Source: Sphingobacterium sp. UBA4616
GTDB taxonomy: Bacteria; Bacteroidota; Bacteroidia; Sphingobacteriales; Sphingobacteriaceae
Reading direction: 5' to 3'
DNA: 64,000 nucleotides
Assembly: GCA_002386525.1 (NCBI GenBank)
Contig: DGIS01000028.1
Span: forward strand, 88,877 to 152,876
Below are positions 25,051 through 35,280 of this stretch, one piece after another; within the stretch, counting starts at the first letter, position 1, and the number at the start of each line of letters is the position of its first letter. The translations under genes and the position numbers were made by a program. The notes under the pieces were generated by a model that searched no databases, was not told the DNA's origin, and saw only the letters and a list, made by a program, of their open reading frames with translations.

Positions 25051-28000
25051 TTAAAAACTTGCAGAAAGACCAAAAGCAAAAGATTTACTGATTGGTTGCG
25101 CATAATAGTTGCCGTAGGTCTCTGGATCAAAATACCCATCGTAATTTGCGCCGAAAACAAAGAGATTACGCCCTTCTACATTCACACGCAAATTGCTCGC
25201 ACCAATTTTTTTACTTACTGCAGCCGGTAAAGTATACCCTAATCGAATACTATTGATGCGGACATAGCTCATCTTTTTTGCCCAGATATCATACTGCTTG
25301 AATGAGTTGATCGGATCGTTGCTTTCCATCCAACCAAAGGCCATCCAACGATCATTGAATTCGGAACTTATGCTTCCCAAAGCAGGCATATTACCACCTT
25401 CTTGCAATGCCTTAAAAAGATCTGTTGTATAATTCTGCCCACGGTCTACCAGAGCCGGATTATAAGTCGGGGTACGGCTTACCCAACGCTCCAAATTAAA
25501 CACTGCAGAAATCGCAAGGTCAAAGTTACCATAACGGAAACGGTTAGTCATTCCACCGATAAACTTCGGATCTTTACTACCCTTGTACTTAAATTTTGAA
25601 CGGTATTCTGCAGCAGTCATATCGGTTTGCGAAGTATAGCCCGGTAAGAATTCTGCCCATGGATCGTATAAACCATAAAACTCTTCAAAACTTGAAACGG
25701 ACCCATCCTGATTTCTAAATTGCATTACGCCATCTTTATCCAAACCTGCAGTTTCCAATACATATAAACCATTTATGGGACGTCCCTCCTGTGCCTCCGG
25801 CGCATACGCTTTCGGATCATTCATGACCTTTAATAATTTATTGTCATTATGTGCGATATTGAAATCCGTTGACCAAGAAAACTTATCTTTCTGAATCTGA
25901 CGGCTTGAAATCGTCAACTCAATACCTTGATTTCGTGCTGACGCCCAGTTAACCTGAACATTCTGAAAACCATTTTCCAAAGGTAAGGCGCTGAAACCAA
26001 TCAGGTCAGTACTTTTTCTGTTGTAATAGTCAACAGTAATATTCAATCTATTCTTCCATAAGCCCAAATCAATCCCAGCATTATAGGATTGTGTCCGTTC
26101 CCAACGAAGTTTATCATTGGCAGGCATCTCAACCGTAACTGTTCCTTCATTATAACCTGGAATTATAGTCGAATTTCCATAATCTCCAACAATAAAAGGA
26201 TAAGTATTACGATCCACATTGCCCTGTATACCGTAAGAAGCACGTACACGAAGATCAGACAATGCTGTTTTTCCTTTGATAAAATCTTCCTCTAGGACAT
26301 TCCATGATCCCGATAGTGACCAAATTGGTAGAAACCGATATTTTGGATCCACACCGAACATATTTGAACCATCATAACGAATGCTACCATTGACGTTGTA
26401 TTTACGATCAAACGTATAGGTCGCATTTCCATAAAAAGAGGCATATGAGTTCTCGATATATCCCTTACTATACTGAAGGAATTTGGCGTTTGTTTGATCA
26501 TTACTATTTGGAAAAACAATACTTTGTGTAGTTAAAGTCGCTGGATTGTAGCCAAAGCCTTTGGTTGATACTGCTTTATTCGTACTACGGCGCAGCTCTG
26601 TTCCTCCCATCAATTCCAGCTCATGGCGATCGTTCCAGCTTTTGTTGTACTTTAAGTAAGTTTTCCAGTTATATTGAAAAATACTATTATAGTCATTTTC
26701 GATCTTACCTCCAGTAGGCAAGAAATACTTATAAGTTTTACTAGCAGCATCGTAATACCGTGTAGCAGCACGTAACTTGCGCGTATTATAACTTTCTTGA
26801 TCGGCAAATTTCTCTGTACTATTTTCATCAAACTGTAAACCAAATTCACTACGTAAAGATAACTGTGGAATAATCGTATATTCAAGATAACCAATCGCTT
26901 TCAGCGCTTTATTTGTGAATGTATATTTTGTATTCTCACGTTCCTCCACGGCATTAAAAGGAATATAGGTATCTTTTTCGTAGCCTTCAATATCCGGATC
27001 ATAGTTGAATTTACCGGATTGATCACGTACAGTTAAGTATGGATTAACCAAACGCATATAATTACTAGGATTAGTAAAGGCATCGTCATCCTGGATTGGG
27101 TTCTGTCTATTTGAAACGGATCCTAATACATTAATACCCGCCTTAAATCGATCGTTGATTGTAAAGTCGTTGTTTAAGGTAAGCGAATAACGACGAAGAT
27201 CAGCTCCTTTAGTTGCTCCCTTTTCATCATAAAAACCACTGGACAAATAATAGCGATGTCCGTCATTACCACCCGAAATAGATGCAGAATACTGCTGATT
27301 CAGCGCCTGACGGTACAATTCTTTTCCCCAGTCCGTTTGTTGTGCACGCAATTGATTGATCGACTGCTGTACTTCCGGTGATAAGGCTGCCAAACCACCC
27401 GAACGGTAAGCATCCAATGCATTTGCTTTAGTTAGTATCCGCATAACAGCGCCCTTATCGGTACGATAATTTAAATCGGTGCGGTCGGCCATCAATAACT
27501 CAAAATCTACCTTCTCGTTAGCATCCATCAGATTGAGCTTACCGAAATCCGGACGTTGCGTCACAAAGGTATTGGCCGACACTTGCAGTTTTGCAGGTCC
27601 AGATTTACCTCTTTTTGTGGTAATCACAATGACTCCATTTGCCGCCCTCGCGCCATAGATGGAAGTTGCCGCTGCATCTTTTAATACCGTGATATCGGCG
27701 ATATCATCAGGATTGATACCTGCAATCGGAAGATTACTCAAGCTATTCAAATTGTCTTTATCAATTCTTTTTGGCAATTCAGCTCCTTCAATCGGCATGC
27801 CATCGATAACCCATAATGGGTCTTGTGTACCATTGAGTGATACCGTACCACGGATACGGATCTGTGGGGCACTGTTTGGTCCACCATTAAAATTACTCAG
27901 CTGCAAACCTGCGACCTGACCAGCCAACATTTCGTCGATCGATGCAACTCCCGTCTGTTTGATATCAGCGACGTTAATTTTATTGTAGGCCGTCGTATTT

Positions 28001-28389
28001 TTACGTTTTTTGATATCGGTATAACCCGTTACAATCACCTCATCCAAAGATTCGCCGCTAGGCTGCAACAAAATGGTTTTATGATCCTGAAATACCGGTA
28101 CCTGAATTCGCTGGTATCCGACATAGCTAATCGTAACATATTTTAAATTATTAGGCACTTTCAGTCGAAATTCACCTGCCGCATCGGTCAACGACCCCAA
28201 TGCCGACTGCTGTACCTGATTGGGTACACCGATATCCTCTGCTACTGCCGAACTTTCAACGACAACCGTCGCCCCCACGACCGGTTTCAACGTGACCGCA
28301 TCCAGTACCTTTCCTTTCAGTTCCCTGGATTCCTGCGCATGCGCAACGTGCACACACATGAAGGTCAACGGTATTAAAAACTTATTCAT
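25051..28389 (-). CDS. SusC/RagA TonB-linked outer-membrane transporter of the two-component locus
   Basis: 1112 residues with signal peptide ending HAQ. A beta-sandwich domain (ELKGKVLDAVTLKPVVGATV) carries a longer than usual insertion at about 47-66. TonB-box-like LDEVIVTGYTDI and the plug follow (DPLWVIDGMPIEG, DITVLKDAAATSIYGARAANGVIVITTKRGK), then a large barrel ending in Phe. No STN domain is present, so signalling through a sigma/anti-sigma pair is not expected, in line with control by the neighbouring LytTR system. It is flanked by the metalloprotease (19 bp upstream) and SusD (21 bp downstream) and is surely one operon with them. Confidence 0.95.
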   Translation of the reverse strand: MNKFLIPLTFMCVHVAHAQESRELKGKVLDAVTLKPVVGATVVVESSAVAEDIGVPNQVQQSALGSLTDAAGEFRLKVPNNLKYVTISYVGYQRIQVPVFQDHKTILLQPSGESLDEVIVTGYTDIKKRKNTTAYNKINVADIKQTGVASIDEMLAGQVAGLQLSNFNGGPNSAPQIRIRGTVSLNGTQDPLWVIDGMPIEGAELPKRIDKDNLNSLSNLPIAGINPDDIADITVLKDAAATSIYGARAANGVIVITTKRGKSGPAKLQVSANTFVTQRPDFGKLNLMDANEKVDFELLMADRTDLNYRTDKGAVMRILTKANALDAYRSGGLAALSPEVQQSINQLRAQQTDWGKELYRQALNQQYSASISGGNDGHRYYLSSGFYDEKGATKGADLRRYSLTLNNDFTINDRFKAGINVLGSVSNRQNPIQDDDAFTNPSNYMRLVNPYLTVRDQSGKFNYDPDIEGYEKDTYIPFNAVEERENTKYTFTNKALKAIGYLEYTIIPQLSLRSEFGLQFDENSTEKFADQESYNTRKLRAATRYYDAASKTYKYFLPTGGKIENDYNSIFQYNWKTYLKYNKSWNDRHELELMGGTELRRSTNKAVSTKGFGYNPATLTTQSIVFPNSNDQTNAKFLQYSKGYIENSYASFYGNATYTFDRKYNVNGSIRYDGSNMFGVDPKYRFLPIWSLSGSWNVLEEDFIKGKTALSDLRVRASYGIQGNVDRNTYPFIVGDYGNSTIIPGYNEGTVTVEMPANDKLRWERTQSYNAGIDLGLWKNRLNITVDYYNRKSTDLIGFSALPLENGFQNVQVNWASARNQGIELTISSRQIQKDKFSWSTDFNIAHNDNKLLKVMNDPKAYAPEAQEGRPINGLYVLETAGLDKDGVMQFRNQDGSVSSFEEFYGLYDPWAEFLPGYTSQTDMTAAEYRSKFKYKGSKDPKFIGGMTNRFRYGNFDLAISAVFNLERWVSRTPTYNPALVDRGQNYTTDLFKALQEGGNMPALGSISSEFNDRWMAFGWMESNDPINSFKQYDIWAKKMSYVRINSIRLGYTLPAAVSKKIGASNLRVNVEGRNLFVFGANYDGYFDPETYGNYYAQPISKSFAFGLSASF

Positions 28390-28408
28390 TTTGGTAGATG
28401 TTAATATA

Positions 28409-31015
28409 TTAGTTTAATTCTAAGGTATTTGCAATACGTAGTAAAAGATCCATGTAATGCGATTTTGTTATGGCATCACCAGTCCGCTGCTTTTGTTTCA
28501 GCAACTGGTAGATCTCATATAGTTCAGCGCGTTTGTAGGTCAGCATATCGGACGTGCGCATCATACCGGTGACATGGACATTCCGAAGTGCAACTGGTGA
28601 AGAGGATGCATCTTGTGAATGCAAACATAGAGCAGGTCGTGTCGCTTCAACCAGTTGCTCAATGCCTGCCAGTTTCTTCGCGTTTAACTTCTCCATGGAT
28701 TTGTTTGTAGAGACCATCAGCACATCCACATAGTTTTGTTGAAGCATCCGTGTTTTAAGATCCAACGGTTGTCCACTGATGGTTTTAGCAAAAATTGTCT
28801 GACGTACAGAAGTCAGAAACTCAGGTGCACTCCATGCTTTTTGACTTCCAAAAAGATTTTCCATCTCAACCATACGCAGTAGACGCTCATCGTTCACAAG
28901 TTTATACAACATAGCGTATTGAAATTCACGTTGTAAGTTATAAGGAGCGTACTCAAATGGTCCTATCGGCGAATCTCTCAACGGAAAAGTTTTTGCCATC
29001 AGCGCCGGCACGAACAACCACTCGGGCATGTAAAAGACATTTTTCTTGAGGTATTCCAAAGCACGCACCTGTTTTTCTTTCGGCACTGGACTATACGCAT
29101 CTTTTTGATCGCCCAAAACGGCATTTTCTAGATAGATACCCCCGATGTTATTTAAGACATGGTCCGCATACGCGTACCATTGACCGACAACTCCCATATA
29201 TAATTTACCAGCACGGTAGTAATCATCGCCTATCTTAGTGGTCCAATTGATTATATTTGGCATCATACGACGCAGATTCAGCATACCATATTCACCAGCT
29301 TTCATGGCGTCATCACCAAGATCTTCCGATTGAGCCCGCGGATCAACGATATTTTTGGAATCCTGTTGCTCACCATAATGATAGATCGGATCGTGTACAT
29401 GGCTATCAATTTCCTTTCTCAACAAAGGTATTTCATCCCAAGGCTGTGTTTTACCGTACCAGCGGTAGGCCCAGCCAATCGCATACTTGTCGTATGCGCC
29501 GATCACCGGGGTAATCTGTTCTACACCATCCTCAGGTTGCGCTACATAATTGAAACGCGCATAATCCATGATAGAAGGTGCTGTTCCCCCCATTTTTGCG
29601 GTAAAGCTTTTACTACGTAATGAGTCTACGGGGAAACTTGCCGATGCCCCCATATTATGCATAAGCCCCAAAGTATGGCCAATTTCATGGGATGATACAA
29701 AACGAATGGCATGTGCCATTTTCTGATCGGAAAAAACATTAGCACGTACTGATGTATCGACGATGCCTGTCTGTATACGCATCCAGCTGTTCAGAATAGT
29801 CATAACGTTATGCCACCAGATCACATCAGCTTCCAATATCTCCCCCGAGCGTGGGTCAACGACGGACGGCCCCATCGCATTTGCCTGTGCAGATGCTGCA
29901 TAAACGATAGAAGAAACGTTAGCGTCGTCCGGATCAAATTTGACACTGTCGGGCTGTTGTTTGGCCAGAATTGCATTTTTGAAACCAGCAGCTTCAAATG
30001 CGACCTGCCAATCGTGTACGCCATCAATGATTGCCTGACGCCATTGTTTTGGTGTCGCCGAATCCAAATAAAAAACAATCGGCTTCTTTGGTTCTACAAG
30101 CTCCCCCTTCAAATAGCGCTCTTTGTCTTCATCGTTCGGTTCCAATCGCCAGCGATTGACCAGATTTTTCTTATCCAGTTCTTGTTGTTTATCGTTAAAA
30201 TACCAACGTGGTGAAGTGAAGAATCCAACTCTTGGATCGGCAAATCGCGCAACCATAGGTGTTTCTGGAAGCTCATACAGATTGCTCGTTATCTCTAGAG
30301 AAACTGGCACCGATTCATTCCCTTCGGTCACCTTGGTGGACAATACCGATTTCACAACGATATTATTTGAATATGATTTGATATCTTCGATCGTAGAAAT
30401 ACTGGTCTTAGGCGAAGTACCCAAGCCCAAAGAGGTAAACACATCCGTAAAGCTCTTTTCTGAACCATCAAAAACCTTGTTTACTTTTATTACTACAGCA
30501 CTGGAGTCTTTGGAGTAGCTCTCGACTTTAAAGGATTCGATATAAGAAGGACGGTAATTATCATAAACTGAAGCCGCAATCGCATCACCCTTGGGTACTT
30601 CGACCTGTGGTTTAATCTCCGAAACCCACACTTCTTTTTTCTCCTTACGATGGGTAAAACGAATGACCTTATTTTCATAATTCATCCCTTTATTTACGCC
30701 GGCCTCATTCAGCGCCAATGGAACAGAAGATAACTTCTGAATCAATAGAATATCTTGGCCCATCTTTTTCAATGGAATCTCAAAGTAGTAGTTATTTTCC
30801 TTACGGATTACCGTAAACATCCCACTATCCACATGTGCATCTTTCAACAATTTGTCGTATGCCGCTGTAGAGTCTTTTCTGTCAGTCGAATCCTTGGCAG
30901 CAATAACCGTCTCTTTTTTTCTTAAACCAACTGTTTGCAATATGGCACAAGATTGCATTAGACCTGTTGAAAATAAAAGACCTATGGCTAGCTTTGTATA
31001 AGTGTTTTTCATCAA
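28409..31015 (-). CDS. Lipoprotein zinc metalloprotease (DUF5117/DUF4953 type)
   Basis: 868 residues. N-terminal lipoprotein signal (LMQSC). The catalytic site is HExxH with a third His: SSHEIGHTLGLMHN, followed by an SIMDYARF Met-turn. Around it are the DUF5118/5117-like segment (YNFEIP-type, with VGFFTSPRWYF) and the DUF4953 C-terminal region (MGVVGQWYAYADHVLNNIGG). In Bacteroidota such genes lie next to SusC/SusD pairs, and the enzymes are assumed to be surface or periplasmic proteases. As the first gene before SusC/SusD, it probably cuts the polymer imported by that pair. The protease class is seen directly; substrate is inferred. Confidence 0.92.
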   Translation of the reverse strand: MMKNTYTKLAIGLLFSTGLMQSCAILQTVGLRKKETVIAAKDSTDRKDSTAAYDKLLKDAHVDSGMFTVIRKENNYYFEIPLKKMGQDILLIQKLSSVPLALNEAGVNKGMNYENKVIRFTHRKEKKEVWVSEIKPQVEVPKGDAIAASVYDNYRPSYIESFKVESYSKDSSAVVIKVNKVFDGSEKSFTDVFTSLGLGTSPKTSISTIEDIKSYSNNIVVKSVLSTKVTEGNESVPVSLEITSNLYELPETPMVARFADPRVGFFTSPRWYFNDKQQELDKKNLVNRWRLEPNDEDKERYLKGELVEPKKPIVFYLDSATPKQWRQAIIDGVHDWQVAFEAAGFKNAILAKQQPDSVKFDPDDANVSSIVYAASAQANAMGPSVVDPRSGEILEADVIWWHNVMTILNSWMRIQTGIVDTSVRANVFSDQKMAHAIRFVSSHEIGHTLGLMHNMGASASFPVDSLRSKSFTAKMGGTAPSIMDYARFNYVAQPEDGVEQITPVIGAYDKYAIGWAYRWYGKTQPWDEIPLLRKEIDSHVHDPIYHYGEQQDSKNIVDPRAQSEDLGDDAMKAGEYGMLNLRRMMPNIINWTTKIGDDYYRAGKLYMGVVGQWYAYADHVLNNIGGIYLENAVLGDQKDAYSPVPKEKQVRALEYLKKNVFYMPEWLFVPALMAKTFPLRDSPIGPFEYAPYNLQREFQYAMLYKLVNDERLLRMVEMENLFGSQKAWSAPEFLTSVRQTIFAKTISGQPLDLKTRMLQQNYVDVLMVSTNKSMEKLNAKKLAGIEQLVEATRPALCLHSQDASSSPVALRNVHVTGMMRTSDMLTYKRAELYEIYQLLKQKQRTGDAITKSHYMDLLLRIANTLELN

Positions 31016-31308
31016 ATAATTATTTTTAAGCTCGCTTTCAAAGGCATAAATGAGCTCGTGGCACGCTATTTGTTTTTCACTGGTGAATGTAATATCAACC
31101 GAATATCCATTGTTTAACCAAAGCTTGTATCAGCTGAGGATAAGTTATAGCAGAAAGTAATTGCATCTATTCCATGAAGTCAATCCTAAATTGCACGCTA
31201 TAAAGGCCTTGACATTTTATCGGATAAGATTAGGCTGATCACAAACTAAAACCACTGGATTAAGATCCAAATTTGTTAAAAATATTGTAGAGAATAATAC
31301 ATAAAGGG
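31016..31308. other. Upstream region of the metalloprotease-SusC-SusD operon
   Basis: No gene is seen. It should hold the promoter of the operon on the minus strand; I could not pick a convincing TAnnTTTG element. A small palindrome TTATCCGATAA lies near 31219-31229. The LytTR-like repeats follow immediately on the right. Confidence 0.4.
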
Positions 31309-31359
31309 ACGAACACGTAGTTTAGCGGTATGAACACGCACGATAAAAACATGAACACG
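31309..31359. promoter_or_regulatory. Three direct repeats at 21-bp steps, candidate LytTR operators
   Basis: ACGAACACG at 31309, ATGAACACG at 31330 and ATGAACACG at 31351, each separated by 12 bp. On the minus strand they read CGTGTTCGT or CGTGTTCAT, containing the GTTN[AG][TG] core of the published LytTR consensus. They lie 36 bp beyond the kinase stop and about 300 bp upstream of the metalloprotease start. Confidence 0.65.
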
Positions 31360-31394
31360 TTAGACACCTTCAATTTCATTACGCATATAAGGTA

Positions 31395-32756
31395 TTATGC
31401 GAGTGGTAATCGTACAATAAATTGACCCCCCTCTATTCCGAACTGAAAACCAGACATTGTATAATAAGTATAGATCGATGATAAATAATTGAGACCGTAC
31501 CCCTCTCCTTCCGGCTCTGCCCCCTGCCGAGGCTGCCAGTTGTTGCTAATCTCCAGCAAGTTGCTTTCCGGAATGTAGATTAACCGAATAGTAAGCGGAT
31601 TCTCTTTAGAAATACGAGTATGCTTTATCGCATTCTCAATAAGCATTTGCAAACCCAAACGGGGAATCTTTTTTTCCAATAATTCATTTGAAATTTGAAT
31701 GTCCATATCATTTAATGCCGCCCCAAAACGCACCTGCTGCAAGAAGAAATAAGCTTTACCCAATTCCAGTTCCTCTCGTAGCGTAGACCATTCCGCCTCG
31801 TCTGTACGCAGCATCTTCCGATATACTTTAGTCATCTTGCCAATAAAAGACTTGGCCAGTTCATCGTCTTTTCCGATTAAGTACTGAAGTGAACCAAATG
31901 TATTGAATAAAAAATGTGGATTGATCTGTTGTCTCAATTGCACAAGACGCATCTGCGTATATTCATTTTCCTGTTCCAAGGCCAGCAATTTCAATTGTTG
32001 AATTTTACGCCGCTCCACAACATTGAAGTAGATTAATGCCATAGCGACCAGCATCAGCCCCACACCGAGCAAGATACTATAAGTCAACAATTCCTGGATT
32101 TCCTCTTCGATGCTCAACAACAGAACATACACCTTAATTTCACCACCAACAAAAAGAATGTTAGAAGGATAAGAATTGACCATTACGTCCAGCTGAAGAA
32201 AATCAGACTGGACAATTTGACCTTGTTTTGAAAATGCTGCAGTATTTCTTCGTCCCCACCTCCTATTATCTGGAGAATACACACAGATACCGCGGTCGTC
32301 ATAGATCTCAAAGTAAGCGCGCCTTCCAAAGTTGAGTTTTGAAAAATAAGCATTCAGCCGTTCAATATCCATGTAAATATGATACAGCCGATGATGTATT
32401 GTCCGGGTACGTAACAATGTTAGCATCCTGTTGCCCACATCTTCAACCTGACCTACAGGGATAATGACCAATAAGGAATCCCCACTTTCTTTTGGATCGA
32501 AAACGGGTTGTTCCAATATCTTTTTCTCAGAAAGGTACAGATCTTGCTGCAACAATTCTAGTTGTTTCTTGACAAGCAACATATTCTCATCAGCAAAATC
32601 AATCAATATTCTTTTCTTAAGACGATCAACTTTATGATGGATAATACCGAGCAGTCCTCCCCCTACCAGCAGCAGCAACAACAAACAGACAATCAGGATA
32701 ATACTATTTTTCTGCTCGCCATTTTTTAATCGAAATTTCACGGCACAAAAATACAT
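31395..32756 (-). CDS. LytS/YehU-type sensor histidine kinase
   Basis: 453 residues. Two membrane helices (about 18-38 and 224-246) bracket a ~185-residue extracytoplasmic sensor with no recognised domain. The His_kinase domain carries the phosphoacceptor His281 in QQINPHFLFNTF and an N-box LQMLIENAIKH. This is the class that pairs with LytTR regulators, and the matching regulator is at 22910-23635. Kinase and regulator therefore bracket the protease-SusC-SusD genes. The sensor domain faces the periplasm, where products of the protease would appear; this is inference. Confidence 0.92.
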   Translation of the reverse strand: MYFCAVKFRLKNGEQKNSIILIVCLLLLLLVGGGLLGIIHHKVDRLKKRILIDFADENMLLVKKQLELLQQDLYLSEKKILEQPVFDPKESGDSLLVIIPVGQVEDVGNRMLTLLRTRTIHHRLYHIYMDIERLNAYFSKLNFGRRAYFEIYDDRGICVYSPDNRRWGRRNTAAFSKQGQIVQSDFLQLDVMVNSYPSNILFVGGEIKVYVLLLSIEEEIQELLTYSILLGVGLMLVAMALIYFNVVERRKIQQLKLLALEQENEYTQMRLVQLRQQINPHFLFNTFGSLQYLIGKDDELAKSFIGKMTKVYRKMLRTDEAEWSTLREELELGKAYFFLQQVRFGAALNDMDIQISNELLEKKIPRLGLQMLIENAIKHTRISKENPLTIRLIYIPESNLLEISNNWQPRQGAEPEGEGYGLNYLSSIYTYYTMSGFQFGIEGGQFIVRLPLA

Positions 32757-32992
32757 GAAAAATTTTAAAGCGTATGCAAACTACCTCACAAGAAAGACTT
32801 TAACAAAGCCATGTATCCATTAATGCCGATCGATTCCCACTGCTCTTTCAAAATACAGGCCGCAAAGAATTAAAAAAAAACGCTAATTACTTTTTGTAAA
32901 TTTAGTCGACCAAAATAGGGTTTTAATTAAAACATGCATTAAAATAACAAAGAGAATTATTATCTTAATAGCGTAATTAATGATTTGACACC

Positions 32993-33526
32993 ATGAGACA
33001 TACACTAATCATTTCATTGGCAGTGCTATCGATCTGCTGTTGGTACAGTTTCAACAGTCCGAATGATCAGCGAAATCCTTTATATGGCAGGGTATTCAGA
33101 GAGATCAATGAGATTGCCGAATTAAAATCCTACAAGTATTCAACTGGTGCAATCGTCGAAACTGGCGAGCATCCGCAGGGAGACCACCGCTTTGCTGCCG
33201 GCTATTTTACAAATGCAAAAAATGGCATCTGTATTCTAGAGGAAGTGCTACCCGATGAAAAAGCAGGTAAAGGTAAAGTAAAATACATGATTTTGGACAC
33301 CATCAATATTCAAAAACTTAAACCCGACCAACAACTTAGCTTATGTAACTGCAAACAAGGTGATAAACCAAATACAGAAATTATAGCCATTAGTCATGTT
33401 GATGAAGACAAAGAATATTTCAACACCATCATCACAGCATGGCGGATAGATACCCAAAACCAGAAAATTGTCCGTTTAAAAGATACAAAAGGGATCAGCT
33501 GTCTCAATGAAGGTTATGGGATATAA
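32993..33526 (+). CDS. Hypothetical secreted protein
   Basis: 177 residues with a hydrophobic N-terminus (LIISLAVLSICCW) that is a signal peptide or lipoprotein signal (two Cys at 16-17). The soluble part contains GEHPQGDHRFAAGYF and LSLCNCKQGDKP. No domain was recognised. It is a single gene facing the NUDIX gene, which ends 15 bp away on the opposite strand. The start codon ATG at 32993 is the first of the frame. Confidence 0.6.
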   Translation: MRHTLIISLAVLSICCWYSFNSPNDQRNPLYGRVFREINEIAELKSYKYSTGAIVETGEHPQGDHRFAAGYFTNAKNGICILEEVLPDEKAGKGKVKYMILDTINIQKLKPDQQLSLCNCKQGDKPNTEIIAISHVDEDKEYFNTIITAWRIDTQNQKIVRLKDTKGISCLNEGYGI

Positions 33527-33541
33527 ACACGAATGGCTATT

Positions 33542-33955
33542 TTAAATCAATCCATCAGCCTTTAGCTTGTCAAACACATGCAAAACACCAATAACCTGGA
33601 CAGATTCCTCCAGGTATTCCTGGTGTGAAAAATAACGAACGGCCCCAATCTCATTACTGGGTTCTATCGGCTCTGTTAATGGATATAGAAAACAGTCCTG
33701 TTCCATGATAACCTCCGGTGCAAGCCCGTATGCCGAAGCTGTTATATGGCAATAATAGGAGATTTTATCCGGATCCAGATTAATATTTAGCTCCTCCAAA
33801 ATCTCCCGACGGAGAGACTGCAAAGCTTCCTCTCCAGCATCAATTTTGCCGCCTGGCAGATACCACGCCTTTCTATTGTTGCTATATGCCAATAGTAATT
33901 TACCCTCTTTAATGCTCACTAAACCCGCTGTAGGCAAAGTTTTTTTTGTTTTCAT
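33542..33955 (-). CDS. NUDIX hydrolase
   Basis: 137 residues. A complete NUDIX box is visible: GGKIDAGEEALQSLRREILEELNI fits G-x5-E-x7-REUxEExGU, which binds the Mg2+ ions that cleave nucleoside diphosphate-linked substrates. The short length and the start TLPTAGLVSIKEGKLLLAYS are those of a stand-alone housekeeping-type NUDIX protein (MutT-like or ADP-ribose-like). Substrate is unknown. It stands alone on its strand. Confidence 0.9.
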   Translation of the reverse strand: MKTKKTLPTAGLVSIKEGKLLLAYSNNRKAWYLPGGKIDAGEEALQSLRREILEELNINLDPDKISYYCHITASAYGLAPEVIMEQDCFLYPLTEPIEPSNEIGAVRYFSHQEYLEESVQVIGVLHVFDKLKADGLI

Positions 33956-34086
33956 GAATTTAAATATAAGCTAGTACTGATCGAAAAGATAAATTGAAAT
34001 TAATTCTTTTACGACATTTATCAAAACACGACAGTCAATTTTAAGGATTCCCCCCTAAAATTCTTGAAAAATCAATCAATGCACCG

Positions 34087-35229
34087 TTAGTAGGATGATC
34101 TATCTTTGTGCACGAGCTTCCGCAGACTCTTCAGAAAAGTCTCTGCGTCATTCCGGGTGAAACACAACGGTGGTAACAAACGGAGCGTATAGCGTCCGGC
34201 ATACCCCGTAAAAACCTTTTCAGAAAACAGCAGTTCTTCCCGTAGTCGTTTAATGTCGTTTTCAAATTCTACGCCAATCATCAGGCCTCGGCCTCTCACC
34301 TCACTCACGCCATCTATTGTCCTCAATTCTGTTAACAAAAATTCACCTACAGCAGCCGCATTGTCGATCAATTGTTCGTTATGGATAACATCCAATACTG
34401 CTAAAGCCGCCGCGCACACCACCTGACTGCCACCAAAAGTAGTCCCTAATTGTCCCATCACAGGCTTTATCTTTGGAGAAATAATCGTGGCTCCCATGGG
34501 AAGTCCATTTGCAATTCCTTTGGCAACAGTAATCAGATCGGCTTCTATCCCAGCATGCTGATGTGCAAAGAAAAGCCCTGTACGTCCATATCCACATTGA
34601 ATTTCATCCAAAATAAGCAACGTACCCGTTGCTGTACAAATTGATCTCACTGCTTGCAAGAAATCAGGACTTGCCTGATGGATTCCTCCAACACCTTGAA
34701 TAGGTTCAATAATTACAGCGCAGTATTCTTCTGTTTCCAATTGTTTTTTCAAACGGGAGATATCATTGAAGGGCGTGAAAACAAACTGTTCACTTTCATT
34801 TAATGGCGCACGGATAGATCGAATATCCGTTGCCGAAACTGCCGCTGAGGTCCTCCCATGGAACGCATTGGACATTGCTAAGACTTTCCTCCTCCCCGTA
34901 TGGAATGAAGCCAACTTCAGTGCATTTTCGTTTGCCTCAGCACCAGAATTACTAAAAAAGACAGCATAGGTCGGATAACCACAAGCTAAGCCTAGGCGTT
35001 GAGCAAAACGGTCCTGCAAGTCATTCTTAACCGCATTTGAATAAAATCCAATCTTATTGATCTGTTGTAAAACCTGTGCGATAACATGGGGATGACTATG
35101 CCCAACAGAAATAACTGCATGCCCGCCATATAGATCCAAATAGGACTGCTGCTGGTCATCATACACAAAGCAACCTAAAGCGCGTTCGATTGCAATATCA
35201 ACTTTCTCAAAAACTGGAAATGGTTTCAT
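34087..35229 (-). CDS. Class III aminotransferase, acetylornithine aminotransferase-like
   Basis: 380 residues. PLP fold type I, class III: YLDLYGGHAVISVGHSHP, NSGAEANENALKLAS, FHGRTSAAVSATD, ILDEIQCGYGRTG, and the PLP-lysine stretch ITVAKGIANGLPMGA, then GTTFGGSQVVCAAALAVLD. The sequence is close to ArgD of the same phylum, but the gene is away from arginine genes and is divergent from a MocR regulator. Such regulators often control an adjacent aminotransferase. So it may be an ArgD paralogue for another omega-amino acid. No symbol is given. Confidence 0.82.
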   Translation of the reverse strand: MKPFPVFEKVDIAIERALGCFVYDDQQQSYLDLYGGHAVISVGHSHPHVIAQVLQQINKIGFYSNAVKNDLQDRFAQRLGLACGYPTYAVFFSNSGAEANENALKLASFHTGRRKVLAMSNAFHGRTSAAVSATDIRSIRAPLNESEQFVFTPFNDISRLKKQLETEEYCAVIIEPIQGVGGIHQASPDFLQAVRSICTATGTLLILDEIQCGYGRTGLFFAHQHAGIEADLITVAKGIANGLPMGATIISPKIKPVMGQLGTTFGGSQVVCAAALAVLDVIHNEQLIDNAAAVGEFLLTELRTIDGVSEVRGRGLMIGVEFENDIKRLREELLFSEKVFTGYAGRYTLRLLPPLCFTRNDAETFLKSLRKLVHKDRSSY

Positions 35230-35280
35230 GAATCAATTCGTATTAATAAAACTCAAAAATCAGCTTAAATATACTTTAAG

